From: CAIRDP01 sp037138335
GTDB lineage: Bacteria; Bacteroidota; Bacteroidia; Bacteroidales; FEN-979
Reading direction: 5' to 3'
DNA length: 64,000 nucleotides
NCBI GenBank assembly: GCA_037138335.1
Contig: JBAXIO010000004.1
Span: 1-64,000 of the forward strand
The notes below the pieces were generated by a model that made no database searches, was not told where the DNA came from, and saw nothing but the letters and a program-made list of their open reading frames with translations. Positions within the stretch are counted from its first letter, which is position 1; the number at the start of each line of letters is the position of its first letter. This document shows positions 15,951-25,007 of the stretch, one piece after another. The position numbers were made by a program, and so were the translations under genes.

Positions 15951-17186
15951 TCACTCTGGTAACACCACTGGGAAATCATACCTGAAGTCCTTGTATTCAG
16001 GCTTTTCAAGAATCTTAGTCAGGAAATCAGCATAGGCATCAGTAAACGAAAAACTGTTGATGTCGTAATAGTCATCCGAAAGAGGTTTGTTCCCGACGGC
16101 CCCCATATCAATGGCTGTGGTATTGAATTCTTCAACTTCAACCAGGGGGACGATTTTTTTCATTACCGGCATCATACCGTAATCTTCGCGAAGAAGCAGG
16201 TCAACTACCTTATCGGCCAGGGTGGCAGTAAGCCTGCGGTCGTAATGACGGCAGTGACCCGACCTCGGGTAATAGCCTGAGATCTGTGCCCTTGCTTCAA
16301 TTCCAAGACGGGCCGAGATCTCCGATGCAACAACCCCGCTCACGCCTCCGAACCTGGGATGGCCGTATTCGTCGACTTCGGAAGAAGCATATACCACATC
16401 AATCTTGCCTGATTTTTCATTATACCAGCGGATACCCTCTGATACGGGGATGATGATGCATTTTTTCTTTGAACTCATATAGGCCTCTTTCACCCGTTCA
16501 AAAAACAATTCCTTGCGCTCCTTAGTGATGTCATATTCAGGTATGAGGCTGAGAGTTGCCCCGCCAAAGGTGGAAGTTCCCGTAAGCCAGCCTGCATCCC
16601 TTCCCATGACTTCCAGCACAATTATCCTTGAATGGGATTCGGCGGTGGTTTTTAAATTGGCTGTAAATTCCATCATGGCCCTTGCCGCAGATGGGAAGCC
16701 CGGGCATAATACTGCCTCGATGTCTTTTCCCTTATAATTATGAATGGTACGGGTGCGCAAATCGTTGTCAATGGTTTTCGGAAAACCGATGACAGGGATG
16801 CCTTCAGTCTCAAAGAGCCGCTTTGCAGCGCCATTGGTATCATCACCACCGATAGTAACAAGAACATCGATCTTGTATCTTTCAAAATTCTTAAGAACCT
16901 GGGGGACCCTGCTTTCGGGATTCTTCTTGGACGGGAACGGGTTGGTGCGGCTTGAACGCAAAGCTGTTCCGCCATAATACCCGTCGTAAGGCTGGTCGGT
17001 AAGATCCACTATATCGCCATCGCCAAGAAGGCCTTTCCAGCCCCTCAGTACGCCATAAACTTTAAAACCTAATAACGACGCCCTGTTGCGTATGGCTTCA
17101 ATGCTTGAGTTGATAGCCGGGGTATCGCCGCCTCCCGAGAGAATGGCAAGGGTTTTACCTTTAAAAAGTTTGTTTTCGAGTTTCAT
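15951..17186 (-). CDS. pfp: 6-phosphofructokinase, predicted pyrophosphate-dependent
   Basis: PFK family, 411 residues. It phosphorylates fructose-6-phosphate (glycolysis), reversibly if PPi-dependent. The phosphoryl-donor site reads GGDDTN at 113-118 and the catalytic loop PKTIDND at 136-142 (Asp140 the base). In ATP enzymes these are GGDGS and PGTIDND; Asp in place of the second-motif Gly (E. coli Gly104) and Lys in place of Gly124 are the recognised PPi signature, so I infer PPi use. Further family segments: ILSGGGDTPAINSSI at the N-terminus, VLEVMGRDAGWLTG, and SGYYPRSGHCRHYDRRL. The promoter box TATCTTTG is at 17209. The gene is convergent with aspartate kinase. Confidence 0.88.
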   Translation of the reverse strand: MKLENKLFKGKTLAILSGGGDTPAINSSIEAIRNRASLLGFKVYGVLRGWKGLLGDGDIVDLTDQPYDGYYGGTALRSSRTNPFPSKKNPESRVPQVLKNFERYKIDVLVTIGGDDTNGAAKRLFETEGIPVIGFPKTIDNDLRTRTIHNYKGKDIEAVLCPGFPSAARAMMEFTANLKTTAESHSRIIVLEVMGRDAGWLTGTSTFGGATLSLIPEYDITKERKELFFERVKEAYMSSKKKCIIIPVSEGIRWYNEKSGKIDVVYASSEVDEYGHPRFGGVSGVVASEISARLGIEARAQISGYYPRSGHCRHYDRRLTATLADKVVDLLLREDYGMMPVMKKIVPLVEVEEFNTTAIDMGAVGNKPLSDDYYDINSFSFTDAYADFLTKILEKPEYKDFRYDFPVVLPE

Positions 17187-17208
17187 GAAAAAGGTATTAA
17201 TTTTTTTG

Positions 17209-17216
17209 CAAAGATA
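17209..17216 (-). promoter_or_regulatory. Bacteroidota -7 box (TATCTTTG)
   Basis: An exact match on the minus strand 23 bases before the phosphofructokinase ATG. Confidence 0.6.
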
Positions 17217-17237
17217 AAAAAACGGGGGACATAAGAT

Positions 17238-17392
17238 GAGGGATGCGGGATGCGGGATACTGGGTTACTGGGTTACTGGATTGCTGGATGACTGGATGAC
17301 TGGGTTACTGGGTTACTGGATGCAGGATATATCTGGTTATCTAGTCATCTAGTTGTCTAGTTGTCTAGTAATCCAGATATCAAGTTATCCCG
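17238..17392. repeat. 8-bp tandem array with inverted halves
   Basis: The first part runs in units like GGGTTACT, GGATTGCT, GGATGACT. After about 17330 the units become the reverse-complement type (ATCTAGTC, ATCTAGTTG, TAATCCAG). The two halves could pair as a long imperfect hairpin. The array starts exactly at the end of the hydroxyacid dehydrogenase gene: its last codons and stop (ATAGCGGGATAA on the minus strand) are array sequence. Confidence 0.75.
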
Positions 17393-18329
17393 CTATCACG
17401 ATTCTCCTGATCTTCTCCACCAGCACACTCGCAAGTTTAACATTCGATTCCATCGTCCAGCCTGCAATATGAGGGGTAAGAAGCACATGATCAGATTCGA
17501 GGAGATATCTGAAGTCAGCGGTTAAATCCTTCGAAAGCGCTTCAAAGGAACTGTTTTCAAACTCAAGAACATCAAGTGCAGCCCCCTTTACCTTCCCTGT
17601 TTTCAAGGCTTTCACCAGAGCAGAAGTGTCGACGACCTGTCCCCTTGAAGTGTTCAGAAAGAAAATTTCCCTGGCGAATTTTCCAAAGTAGGCCTCATCG
17701 GCCAGGTATCTTGTCTCCACGGTAAGAGGCAGATGCAGGCTCACAATATCAGATTTCGCCCATAATTCTTCCATGGTGCTTTCAGTCACGAATCCATCCC
17801 CGTAGCCCGATTTATACTTATCATATGCAATTACATTCGCTTCAAAGCCTTTCAGTCTCTGTGCAAATGCGCTGCCCATATTCCCGTAGCCGATTATGCC
17901 GACGGTTTTGCCCTTGATCTCAATACCCCTGTTACCTTCCCTTATCCATTTTCCCTGCCTTACTTCATTGCCGGCGCGGCAAATATTATTTATCAGCCCA
18001 AGCAGCAAGCCCAAAGTATGTTCGCCAACAGCATCACGATTCCCTTCGGGGGAATTCAGGCAGCTGATACCCAGTCCTTCTGCATAATCCACATCGATAT
18101 TTTCAAGGCCCGAACCGACCCTTCCTATAAACCTGAGCTGCGTTGCCTTGTCGAGGAAGTCTTTGTCCAACTTTATTTTACTGCGGATGACTATGCCGTA
18201 ATATTCCGATGCGACGGCTTCGTATTCCTTCCTCCCGTAAGCGGGGAATTCTTCGCATTGGAAACCCATACCTTTAAGTTCTTCCCTGATCAGGGGGTGG
18301 ACCGTATCGATAAAAAGGACCTTTCTCAT
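17385..18329 (-). CDS. D-2-hydroxyacid dehydrogenase (SerA-like)
   Basis: NAD-dependent oxidoreductase of the D-isomer 2-hydroxyacid family, 314 residues. The Rossmann motif is GIIGYGNMGSAFAQRL (about 144-159). Catalytic-region signatures are RVGSGLENIDVDYA, FLNTSRGQVVD and LTPHIAGWT, where His is the acid/base. It lacks the C-terminal ACT domain of full phosphoglycerate dehydrogenase, so phosphoglycerate is possible but glyoxylate or other 2-hydroxyacids are not excluded. No serine-pathway gene adjoins it. The final residues VIAG and the stop codon fall in the 8-bp repeat array. The start is ATG 18329; I see no clear promoter box, only a second array upstream. Confidence 0.85.
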   Translation of the reverse strand: MRKVLFIDTVHPLIREELKGMGFQCEEFPAYGRKEYEAVASEYYGIVIRSKIKLDKDFLDKATQLRFIGRVGSGLENIDVDYAEGLGISCLNSPEGNRDAVGEHTLGLLLGLINNICRAGNEVRQGKWIREGNRGIEIKGKTVGIIGYGNMGSAFAQRLKGFEANVIAYDKYKSGYGDGFVTESTMEELWAKSDIVSLHLPLTVETRYLADEAYFGKFAREIFFLNTSRGQVVDTSALVKALKTGKVKGAALDVLEFENSSFEALSKDLTADFRYLLESDHVLLTPHIAGWTMESNVKLASVLVEKIRRIVIAG

Positions 18330-18339
18330 GACAATGCAG

Positions 18340-18445
18340 GTTAAACGGGATTACTGGATTACTGGATAACTAAATAACTGGATTACTGGATAACTGGATA
18401 ACGGGATAACTGGATAACGGCATACGGGATAGCTGGATATTCTGT
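18340..18445. repeat. 8-bp tandem array (ACTGGATT/ACTGGATA)
   Basis: A run of GGATTACT, GGATAACT and GGATAACG octamers lies directly upstream of the dehydrogenase start. The remaining 18446-18575 leads into the RND gene and shows no gene. Confidence 0.75.
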
Positions 18446-18575
18446 ATATCGTATCTTGCTATCTCATTAACTCGCATCCAGAACCCCGGTCTGATTTTCC
18501 CTCAAAAGTACCAAGGTTTCTGAAGGAATTGATAAAATAAAGCAAATTTTCGTACTTTCGCAGTTTCAAACAATT

Positions 18576-20954
18576 ATGTGGAATTTTCTTGTACGAATCA
18601 TCCTCAGAAACCGTATCGTAATCCTTTTAGCGATTGCCCTGATCACGGCATTCATGGCCTATAAAGCCCTCTTTGTTCAGATTCAGTATAAAAATCAAAG
18701 CATACTCCCGAACACCGATACCACCTTCAGGGTCTACCAGAAATTCATCAAACAATTCGGTGAAGACGGCTCGGTGATGTTCATCGGCATGGTGGAACCT
18801 GAACTTTTCAAACTTCAAAACTACAATTCAGTATTTGACCTCTCCGACTCACTGAGCCGGATCAAAGGCGTTGAAGGCATCGTTTCAGTTACCAGGATCT
18901 TCAACCTTGTAAAAAACGATTCCCTCCGGAAGTTTGTCTTTGTGCCCATCAGCCCAAAGAAACCTGCAAGCCAGGCCGAACTGGATTCAATTCATAAACT
19001 CATACTTTCGCTTCCTTTTTACGAACACCTGCTGTATAACAGGACCACCTCGGCTTACCTTTTTGCCCTGACCCTCGACAAGAACCTGATCCATTCCAAA
19101 GCAAGGCTGAAACTCGTCAACAATATCAAGGGCATTGTTGACCGCTTCGGGAAACGCAGCAATATTGAAGTGCATTATTCGGGGTTGCCATACATACAGA
19201 CCCTGATTGCCAAGAAACTGCAGGATGAAATGAAGTTTTTTGTCATACTCACCCTGCTTATCGCCGCATTTTTCCTGTTTATCTTCTTCCGGTCATTCAA
19301 GGCCGTGATCTTCCCCATGCTGGTGATCATAATCTCTGTGGCCTGGGCCCTTGGCTTCATGGCTCTTTTCGATTACAGGATCACCATGCTTACCGCGATC
19401 ATCCCTCCCCTGCTCATCGTGATAGGGGTTGAGAACTGCATCTTTATCCTGAACAAGTATCATTACGAATTCGCGCATCACAATAACCAGGCAAAAGCCC
19501 TTTCGAGGGTGATCCAAAGGATAGGGATGGCCAACCTGCTTACCAATGCAGCCACGGCAGCCGGTTTCGCGGCATTTACGATTACAAGGAACAAACTTCT
19601 TGTTGAGTTTGGGACGATTGCAGCTATCAACATTATGGTTGTATACGCCCTTTCACTTACACTGGTGCCTATTATCTTCAGCTTCCTTCCCCCGCCTGAA
19701 GGCAAGCATGTGAAACACCTGGAGGCGAGCCTTGCAAAAAAGATCATCGACAAAGCCGTTTTCTGGGTAACCCACTACCGCAGCCAGATCTATATCGGGA
19801 TGGGAGTATGCGTGGTGGTTGGGATTGTCGGGGCCAGCCTTCTTCATACTTCGGGAACTATTGTTGACGACATCTCCAAAAAAGACCCGATCTACAAGGA
19901 CCTGCTGTTTTTTGAGAAACACTTCAAAGGCATCATGCCCCTTGAAATCTCGATAGATACAAGGAAGAAAAAAGGGGTCCTCCAGCTTTCAGTCCTGAAG
20001 AAAATCGACAGGTTGCAGGATACCCTTGCAAAATATCCTGAACTTTCAAAAGCCCTTTCGGTGGTGGAAGTCATCAAAACCGCCAAGCAGGCTTTTTACG
20101 GCGGGGATCCGCAGTTCTATACTTTGCCGAATTCAAATGAGATCGCTTTCATGGCCGATTATATTCCCGATATGAAGCCTAAGAAACGGACGATCCTTAA
20201 AAACTTTATCGACAGTACATACCAGATCACCAGAGTCAGCGTGCAGATGGCCAATGTGGGGACGACGAAAATCGACAGTATACAGAAAAACCTTAAACCG
20301 AAGATCGACAGTATCTTCAACCCCTCAAAGTATACGGTTAATATTACCGGGACCTCGGTCGTATTCCTTAAAGGGACGAATTTTCTTATCAGGAACCTCT
20401 GGGAAAGCATCGCGCTGGCTATTGTGATCATAGCGGCTATCCTGGCTTTCCTGTTCACATCCTGGCGGATGATCATTATTTCGCTTATTCCGAACATCAT
20501 TCCCCAGCTTATGACAGCCGCCCTGATGGGATTTATAGGGATACCCATTAAACCTTCGACCATACTCATTTTCAGCATTGCACTCGGCATTTCAGTCGAC
20601 AATTCAATACAGTTCCTGTCGCGGTACCGGCTTCAGCTGAAACACTCAAACCACAACATCCCCTACTCGGTAATCTCAGCTTTGAAAGAAACAGGCTACA
20701 GCATGATCTATTCCTCAACGGTGCTTTTCTTCGGGTTCGGGGTATTCGTTCTTTCCACTTTCGGCGGGACACAGGCCCTGGGCCTGCTTGTATCAATCAC
20801 CCTGCTGGTTGCCGGGATGCTCAATATGTTTGTTTTGCCGTCGATGCTGCTCACCCTCGACCGCTGGAGCACAACCAAGGCCTTTGAGAAACCTTTACTT
20901 GAGATTTATGAGGATGAGGAGCATGAACATCGGGATGACGGGATCGCTGGATAG
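18576..20954 (+). CDS. RND/MMPL-superfamily inner-membrane exporter
   Basis: 792-residue membrane protein with the duplicated RND layout: one TM segment at 12-30, a periplasmic loop to about 210, five TM segments (about 215-400), a second loop segment with TM at about 405-425, a second periplasmic domain, and five TM segments at about 615-770. The first bundle has LTAIIPPLLIVIGVENCIFILNKY and the second ILIFSIALGISVDNSIQFLSRYR, typical of the MMPL/SecDF-like group with an acidic or Asn residue in TM4. The substrate cannot be told; lipids or hydrophobic molecules are usual. A near-match promoter (TACTTTCG, one mismatch) is at 18553. The C-terminus GIAG and its TAG stop lie in the following 8-bp repeat array. 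Confidence 0.85.
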   Translation: MWNFLVRIILRNRIVILLAIALITAFMAYKALFVQIQYKNQSILPNTDTTFRVYQKFIKQFGEDGSVMFIGMVEPELFKLQNYNSVFDLSDSLSRIKGVEGIVSVTRIFNLVKNDSLRKFVFVPISPKKPASQAELDSIHKLILSLPFYEHLLYNRTTSAYLFALTLDKNLIHSKARLKLVNNIKGIVDRFGKRSNIEVHYSGLPYIQTLIAKKLQDEMKFFVILTLLIAAFFLFIFFRSFKAVIFPMLVIIISVAWALGFMALFDYRITMLTAIIPPLLIVIGVENCIFILNKYHYEFAHHNNQAKALSRVIQRIGMANLLTNAATAAGFAAFTITRNKLLVEFGTIAAINIMVVYALSLTLVPIIFSFLPPPEGKHVKHLEASLAKKIIDKAVFWVTHYRSQIYIGMGVCVVVGIVGASLLHTSGTIVDDISKKDPIYKDLLFFEKHFKGIMPLEISIDTRKKKGVLQLSVLKKIDRLQDTLAKYPELSKALSVVEVIKTAKQAFYGGDPQFYTLPNSNEIAFMADYIPDMKPKKRTILKNFIDSTYQITRVSVQMANVGTTKIDSIQKNLKPKIDSIFNPSKYTVNITGTSVVFLKGTNFLIRNLWESIALAIVIIAAILAFLFTSWRMIIISLIPNIIPQLMTAALMGFIGIPIKPSTILIFSIALGISVDNSIQFLSRYRLQLKHSNHNIPYSVISALKETGYSMIYSSTVLFFGFGVFVLSTFGGTQALGLLVSITLLVAGMLNMFVLPSMLLTLDRWSTTKAFEKPLLEIYEDEEHEHRDDGIAG

Positions 20955-21070
20955 CTGGATGGCTGGATAACTGGATAGCTGGATAGCTGGATAACTGGAT
21001 AACTGGATAGCTGGATAACTGGTTACTGATCACTGTTCACCAGTCACCAGTCACCAGTCACTAGTCACTT
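20938..21070. repeat. 8-bp (GCTGGATA) then 7-bp (TCACCAG) tandem arrays
   Basis: From 20938, which includes the RND stop codon, GCTGGATA/ACTGGATA octamers run to about 21018. They are followed at once by TCACCAG heptamers up to 21070. This joins two array types seen separately elsewhere (45 kb and 5 kb) in one gap, 13 bases before rfbA. Confidence 0.8.
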
Positions 21071-21082
21071 AAAAAAGACATT

Positions 21083-21961
21083 ATGAAAGGAATCATACTG
21101 GCCGGGGGATCCGGAACCCGCCTTCACCCCCTGACCCTTGCGGTCAGCAAGCAACTTATGCCGGTTTATGACAAACCCATGATCTATTATCCCTTATCGG
21201 TACTCATGATGACCGGGATCAGGGAAGTTCTTGTCATTTCCACGCCATACGACCTTCCCCATTTCAGGAAACTGCTTGGCGACGGGAAAGCCCTGGGGAT
21301 GTCCTTCTCCTATGCCGAACAGGCTGTTCCCAACGGGCTTGCCCAGGCTTTTGTGATAGGCAGGGAATTCGTCGGGGGGGATGATGTTGCACTGATCCTC
21401 GGCGATAATATTTTCTACGGAAACGGCTTATCCCAGCTTGTCCAGGAAAGCAATAAACCCGAAGGCGGAATTGTTTTTGCATACCATGTGCAGGATCCCG
21501 AACGTTATGGTGTTGTTGAGTTTGACAATCAGTTCAGGGCATTGTCAATTGAAGAAAAACCCAAACAGCCAAAGTCAAATTATGCGGTGCCGGGTTTGTA
21601 TTTTTATGATAATTCCGTTCTGGAAGTTGCAAAAAACATAAAGCCCAGTGCAAGAGGGGAGTATGAAATTACAGATGTAAACCGGTATTATCTTGAGCAG
21701 GGCAGGCTGAAAGTGGGGGTGCTGAGCAGGGGCATTGCATGGCTCGATACAGGCACTTTCGATTCACTGTTGCAGGCCGCCCAGTTTGTCGAAGTTGTTC
21801 AAAGCAGGCAGGGATTGAAAATCGGCTGTATCGAAGAAATCGCATACAGGATGAGGTTTATCGACCGGGAGCAGCTGATCAGGGTGGCCCAGCCTCTTCT
21901 GAAAAGCGGGTACGGACAGTATTTGCTGAATCTTGACGACCTGCCGGGTTTTTCAAAATGA
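21083..21961 (+). CDS. rfbA: Glucose-1-phosphate thymidylyltransferase
   Basis: Makes dTDP-glucose from dTTP and glucose-1-phosphate, the first step to dTDP-rhamnose and dTDP-amino sugars. The nucleotide loop LAGGSGTRLHPLTLAVSKQL at the N-terminus and YDKPMIYYPLSVLM, then LILGDNIFYG (metal-binding Asp) and the C-terminal allosteric region are all typical; 292 residues is standard. No rfbB, C or D is adjacent. It could supply the 4-keto sugar used by the aminotransferase encoded at 50-51 kb, after an rfbB elsewhere. It is followed 58 bases later by the polyprenyl synthase on the same strand. Confidence 0.93.
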   Translation: MKGIILAGGSGTRLHPLTLAVSKQLMPVYDKPMIYYPLSVLMMTGIREVLVISTPYDLPHFRKLLGDGKALGMSFSYAEQAVPNGLAQAFVIGREFVGGDDVALILGDNIFYGNGLSQLVQESNKPEGGIVFAYHVQDPERYGVVEFDNQFRALSIEEKPKQPKSNYAVPGLYFYDNSVLEVAKNIKPSARGEYEITDVNRYYLEQGRLKVGVLSRGIAWLDTGTFDSLLQAAQFVEVVQSRQGLKIGCIEEIAYRMRFIDREQLIRVAQPLLKSGYGQYLLNLDDLPGFSK

Positions 21962-22019
21962 ACCATTGAATCACCCAAAGCCCGGTGATGAAGGAGCTGA
22001 GGGAAATTTACATCCGCAC

Positions 22020-22994
22020 ATGTATATTAAAAAAGAAATTCAGGATATTATTTCAGAGGCCTTCCATTCGGCTAATTTTAACTTTAAACCTTCATCCCTT
22101 TATGATCCCATCAAATACATGATGGATCTTGGAGGGAAACGCATAAGGCCCTTGCTTACCCTGATGTCATGCGAGATGTTCGGAGGCTGCATTGAGGAGG
22201 CCCTTGCCCCTGCTATGGGGCTTGAGCTCTTCCACAATTTTACCCTTCTTCATGATGATATCATGGACCAGGCCCCGATAAGAAGAGGCAAAGAAACGGT
22301 CTTTAAAAAGTGGAACACGAACTCGGCAATCCTTTCGGGCGACACCCTGTTTGTCATGGCCTACGAGCTTGTTACAAAGACCACACCCGCCCTGCTCCCT
22401 CAGGTACTGGAGCTGTTTAACGACACGGCGAGGAAAGTATGCGAGGGCCAGCAATACGATATGGATTACGAAACCAGGTCCGATATTTCTATTCCTGATT
22501 ATATCCTGATGATACGGCTTAAAACCGCTGTCCTCATCTCCTGCAGCCTCAAACTTGGCGCAATCATTGCCAAAGCCCCGGCCGAAGAGGCTGACCTGAT
22601 ATATGAGTTTGGAGAGAACCTGGGGCTTGCATTCCAACTCCAGGATGATTACCTTGACGTTTTCGGAGAGGTGGATAAATTCGGGAAAGAAATTGGTAAT
22701 GATATAGTAACGAATAAAAAGACCTTCCTGTACCTGAAGGCGTTTGAACTTGCCAGCGGGGATTCCCTGGAACTCATTACCAGTCATTACCGGGAGAAGT
22801 CTCTTTCGGCTCCTGTAAAGGTCCAGACAATTACTGAAATATACAGGAAGCTGCAGATTGACGTCATGACACGTTCCCTGATAGACGAGTATTTTGGCAA
22901 AGCCCTGGAAATAATTGCGCGGATCAATATTCCCGATGAAAGAAAGCAGATGCTGCTTGAAGTTGCCGCACAGATGGTTGACAGGGAAAGCTGA
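22020..22994 (+). CDS. Polyprenyl diphosphate synthase
   Basis: Trans-isoprenyl diphosphate synthase of 324 residues. The first aspartate-rich motif LLHDDIMDQ (about residue 78) and the second LQDDYLDVFGE (about 206) bind the Mg-diphosphates; GGKRIRPLL precedes the first. Chain length cannot be read safely; a quinone side-chain or farnesyl/geranylgeranyl role is possible. The longer open frame begins at 21933 inside rfbA, but ATG 22020 (MYIKKEIQDII) is where family proteins begin. Its stop directly abuts the stop of the convergent ABC-F gene with no base between. Confidence 0.88.
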   Translation: MYIKKEIQDIISEAFHSANFNFKPSSLYDPIKYMMDLGGKRIRPLLTLMSCEMFGGCIEEALAPAMGLELFHNFTLLHDDIMDQAPIRRGKETVFKKWNTNSAILSGDTLFVMAYELVTKTTPALLPQVLELFNDTARKVCEGQQYDMDYETRSDISIPDYILMIRLKTAVLISCSLKLGAIIAKAPAEEADLIYEFGENLGLAFQLQDDYLDVFGEVDKFGKEIGNDIVTNKKTFLYLKAFELASGDSLELITSHYREKSLSAPVKVQTITEIYRKLQIDVMTRSLIDEYFGKALEIIARINIPDERKQMLLEVAAQMVDRES

Positions 22995-24932
22995 TCAGGA
23001 AAATTTTTCCAGCTCGTTATGCAGATCTTCCCATTTTTCCATTTCTGCCAGCAACCTTGATTTCAGGTCTTCATATTCCCTGTAAAGTGATCCATCCCTG
23101 ATCCTGTCCTGGTGTTTCTGGGGTTCACCAAGCATGCCTTCCAGGATTTTAACTGCAGTCTCAAGGTTTTCAATCTCATTTTCAGAACGGCTGATCTGGT
23201 TCTTTACTTTCCGAAGGTCCCTTTCAGATTCCTTCTTCTTCTCATATGTTGCCTTATTTTCCGACACTGCTTCCCGGGAGATATCCTTCCCTTTCAACGA
23301 ATTCTTTTCAAGCTCTGTAAGTTCCCTGATCTTCCTTTGCTCCAGGTAATCATAGATATCGCCTATATGTTCCCTGAATTTCCCTTCCCTGAACTCGAAT
23401 ACCCTGTTGGTGAGACCCTGCAGGAAATCACGGTCATGCGAGACGATGATAAGTGTGCCGTTATACTGCAGAAGAGCGCTCTTGAGGATATCCTTGGAGC
23501 GCATGTCGAGGTGGTTGGTAGGCTCATCGAGCACCAGAAGGTTGGCAGGAGTAAGTAAAAGCTTTGCAATGGAAAGCCTGGATCTCTCGCCCCCGCTGAG
23601 TACTTTAACCTTCTTCTCAATGTCGTCGCCGCTGAAAAGAAATCCGCCCAGTATACCTTTAAGCCTGGGCCTGATATCCCCAACGGCAATTTCATCTATG
23701 GTTTGAAAAACGGTTAGCTCGGGGTTGAGATGCTCGCTCTGGTCCTGGGCATAATATCCAGTCACCACATTATGGCCTTTTTTCAGTTCACCTGAATATT
23801 CGAGGATGCCTGTAATTATTTTCGAAAGCGTGGTTTTCCCTTCCCCGTTACGTCCAACGAAGGCAATACGGTCTCCCTTGACTACAGTGAAATCTATGCC
23901 GTGCAGCACTCTTTTCTGGGGATAATCCTTAATGATATTCTTCCCTTCAAGCACGATCTTACCCGAATGGGGGGCCGGGGGGAAGCGGAAATGTATGGAG
24001 GATTCGTCGGTTGCTTCAACCTCAACAACATCCATTTTCTCCAGCATCTTCAACCTTGACTGTACCTGCTTTGCCTTGGTATTCTTATACCTGAACCTCT
24101 CAATAAAGCGTTCCACCTGCCTGATCTGCCTCTGCTGGTTTTCAAATGTGGCAAGCTGGCTTTCCATCCTCTCTTCCCGCATCTCCACGTAGCCCGAATA
24201 ATTGGCTTTATAGTCATAGATCTTGCCCATGGTGATCTCGATGGTCCTGGTGCACACATTGTCGAGGAAAGCCCTGTCGTGCGACACAAGGATCACGGCC
24301 CCGCGGTACTGGACAAGGAATGTCTCCAGCCATTGAATCGCTTCAATATCGAGGTGGTTGGTCGGTTCATCAAGCAGGATAAGATCAGGCTGGCGCAGAA
24401 GGATCTTTGCAATTTCTACCCGCATCTGCCATCCGCTGCTGAACTCATACATGGAGCGGATGAAATCCTCACGGGAGAAGCCCAGGCCAAGGAGCACACG
24501 TTCTACGTTGGCGTGAATGGAGCTTCCGCCGATCAGATGATACCGTTCATAAACATCCGATTGTTGCTTCAGCAGGGCATGGTATTCCTTGGATTCAAAA
24601 TCAGTTCTTGTATGTATCTCCTGCTCAAGGTGTTTAATGAGTGTCTCAAGTTCAATGACTTCTGAAAAGGCCATTGCAGCTTCCTCCAGTACGGTAAGCC
24701 GGCTGCTGGTTTCCATTTCCTGGGGAAGGTAACCAATAGTCTGGCTGTCGGGCATGATTACTTCACCTTCTTCAGCGGGTTGTAATCCTTTAAGGATCTT
24801 AAGCAGGGTGGTTTTTCCCGCTCCGTTCTTTCCTACGAGGCCTATACGGTCCTTATCATTGACAATAAAAGAAACGTGGTCGAAGAGAGGTTCCCCTCCA
24901 AACTGAACCGATATATTAGATACTGAAACCAT
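22995..24932 (-). CDS. ABC-F family ATPase (translation factor-like)
   Basis: Two ATP-binding cassettes in one soluble chain without membrane domains, 645 residues. First cassette: Walker A GLVGKNGAGKTTLLK (about 34-48), signature FSSGWQMRVEIAK, Walker B LILLDEPTNHLD. Second cassette: FVGRNGEGKTTLSK, LSGGERSRLSIAK, LLVLDEPTNHLD. The linker between them (ENQQRQIRQVERFIERFRYKNTKAKQVQSR type) is the ABC-F interdomain segment. A C-terminal coiled coil (about 545-645) is Uup/EttA-like. ABC-F proteins act on ribosomes; antibiotic protection is not implied. ATG 24932 is chosen: a TTG four codons earlier falls in the spacer after the promoter box at 24942, leaving only about a four-base leader. Confidence 0.9.
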   Translation of the reverse strand: MVSVSNISVQFGGEPLFDHVSFIVNDKDRIGLVGKNGAGKTTLLKILKGLQPAEEGEVIMPDSQTIGYLPQEMETSSRLTVLEEAAMAFSEVIELETLIKHLEQEIHTRTDFESKEYHALLKQQSDVYERYHLIGGSSIHANVERVLLGLGFSREDFIRSMYEFSSGWQMRVEIAKILLRQPDLILLDEPTNHLDIEAIQWLETFLVQYRGAVILVSHDRAFLDNVCTRTIEITMGKIYDYKANYSGYVEMREERMESQLATFENQQRQIRQVERFIERFRYKNTKAKQVQSRLKMLEKMDVVEVEATDESSIHFRFPPAPHSGKIVLEGKNIIKDYPQKRVLHGIDFTVVKGDRIAFVGRNGEGKTTLSKIITGILEYSGELKKGHNVVTGYYAQDQSEHLNPELTVFQTIDEIAVGDIRPRLKGILGGFLFSGDDIEKKVKVLSGGERSRLSIAKLLLTPANLLVLDEPTNHLDMRSKDILKSALLQYNGTLIIVSHDRDFLQGLTNRVFEFREGKFREHIGDIYDYLEQRKIRELTELEKNSLKGKDISREAVSENKATYEKKKESERDLRKVKNQISRSENEIENLETAVKILEGMLGEPQKHQDRIRDGSLYREYEDLKSRLLAEMEKWEDLHNELEKFS

Positions 24933-24941
24933 TTGAGCCGG

Positions 24942-24949
24942 CAAAGATA
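24942..24949 (-). promoter_or_regulatory. Bacteroidota -7 box (TATCTTTG), near-leaderless
   Basis: An exact match on the minus strand, nine bases before ATG 24932 of the ABC-F gene. This is a second case, after aspartate kinase, where the transcript should start only a few bases before the start codon. Confidence 0.55.
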
Positions 24950-24952
24950 GGG

Positions 24953-24990
24953 ATAAAAAAAAGAGGCCGGCGAATTGCCGGCCTCTTTGG
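24953..24990 (-). terminator. Rho-independent terminator of the 1844-residue T9SS gene
   Basis: GAGGCCGGC and GCCGGCCTC form a nine-pair GC stem with a five-base loop, followed on the minus strand by a run of eight T. It lies just after the stop at 25008 and before the ABC-F promoter box. Confidence 0.85.
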
Positions 24991-25007
24991 GAATATCTAA
25001 TTAAAGA

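Noticed and set aside
17238..18445. Possible CRISPR array
   Set aside because: The units are 7-8 bp and contiguous, without spacers of constant length; no cas gene is near.
22995..24932. Antibiotic-resistance ABC-F protein
   Set aside because: The interdomain linker is not clearly of the extended resistance type and the Uup/EttA-like housekeeping role is more common.
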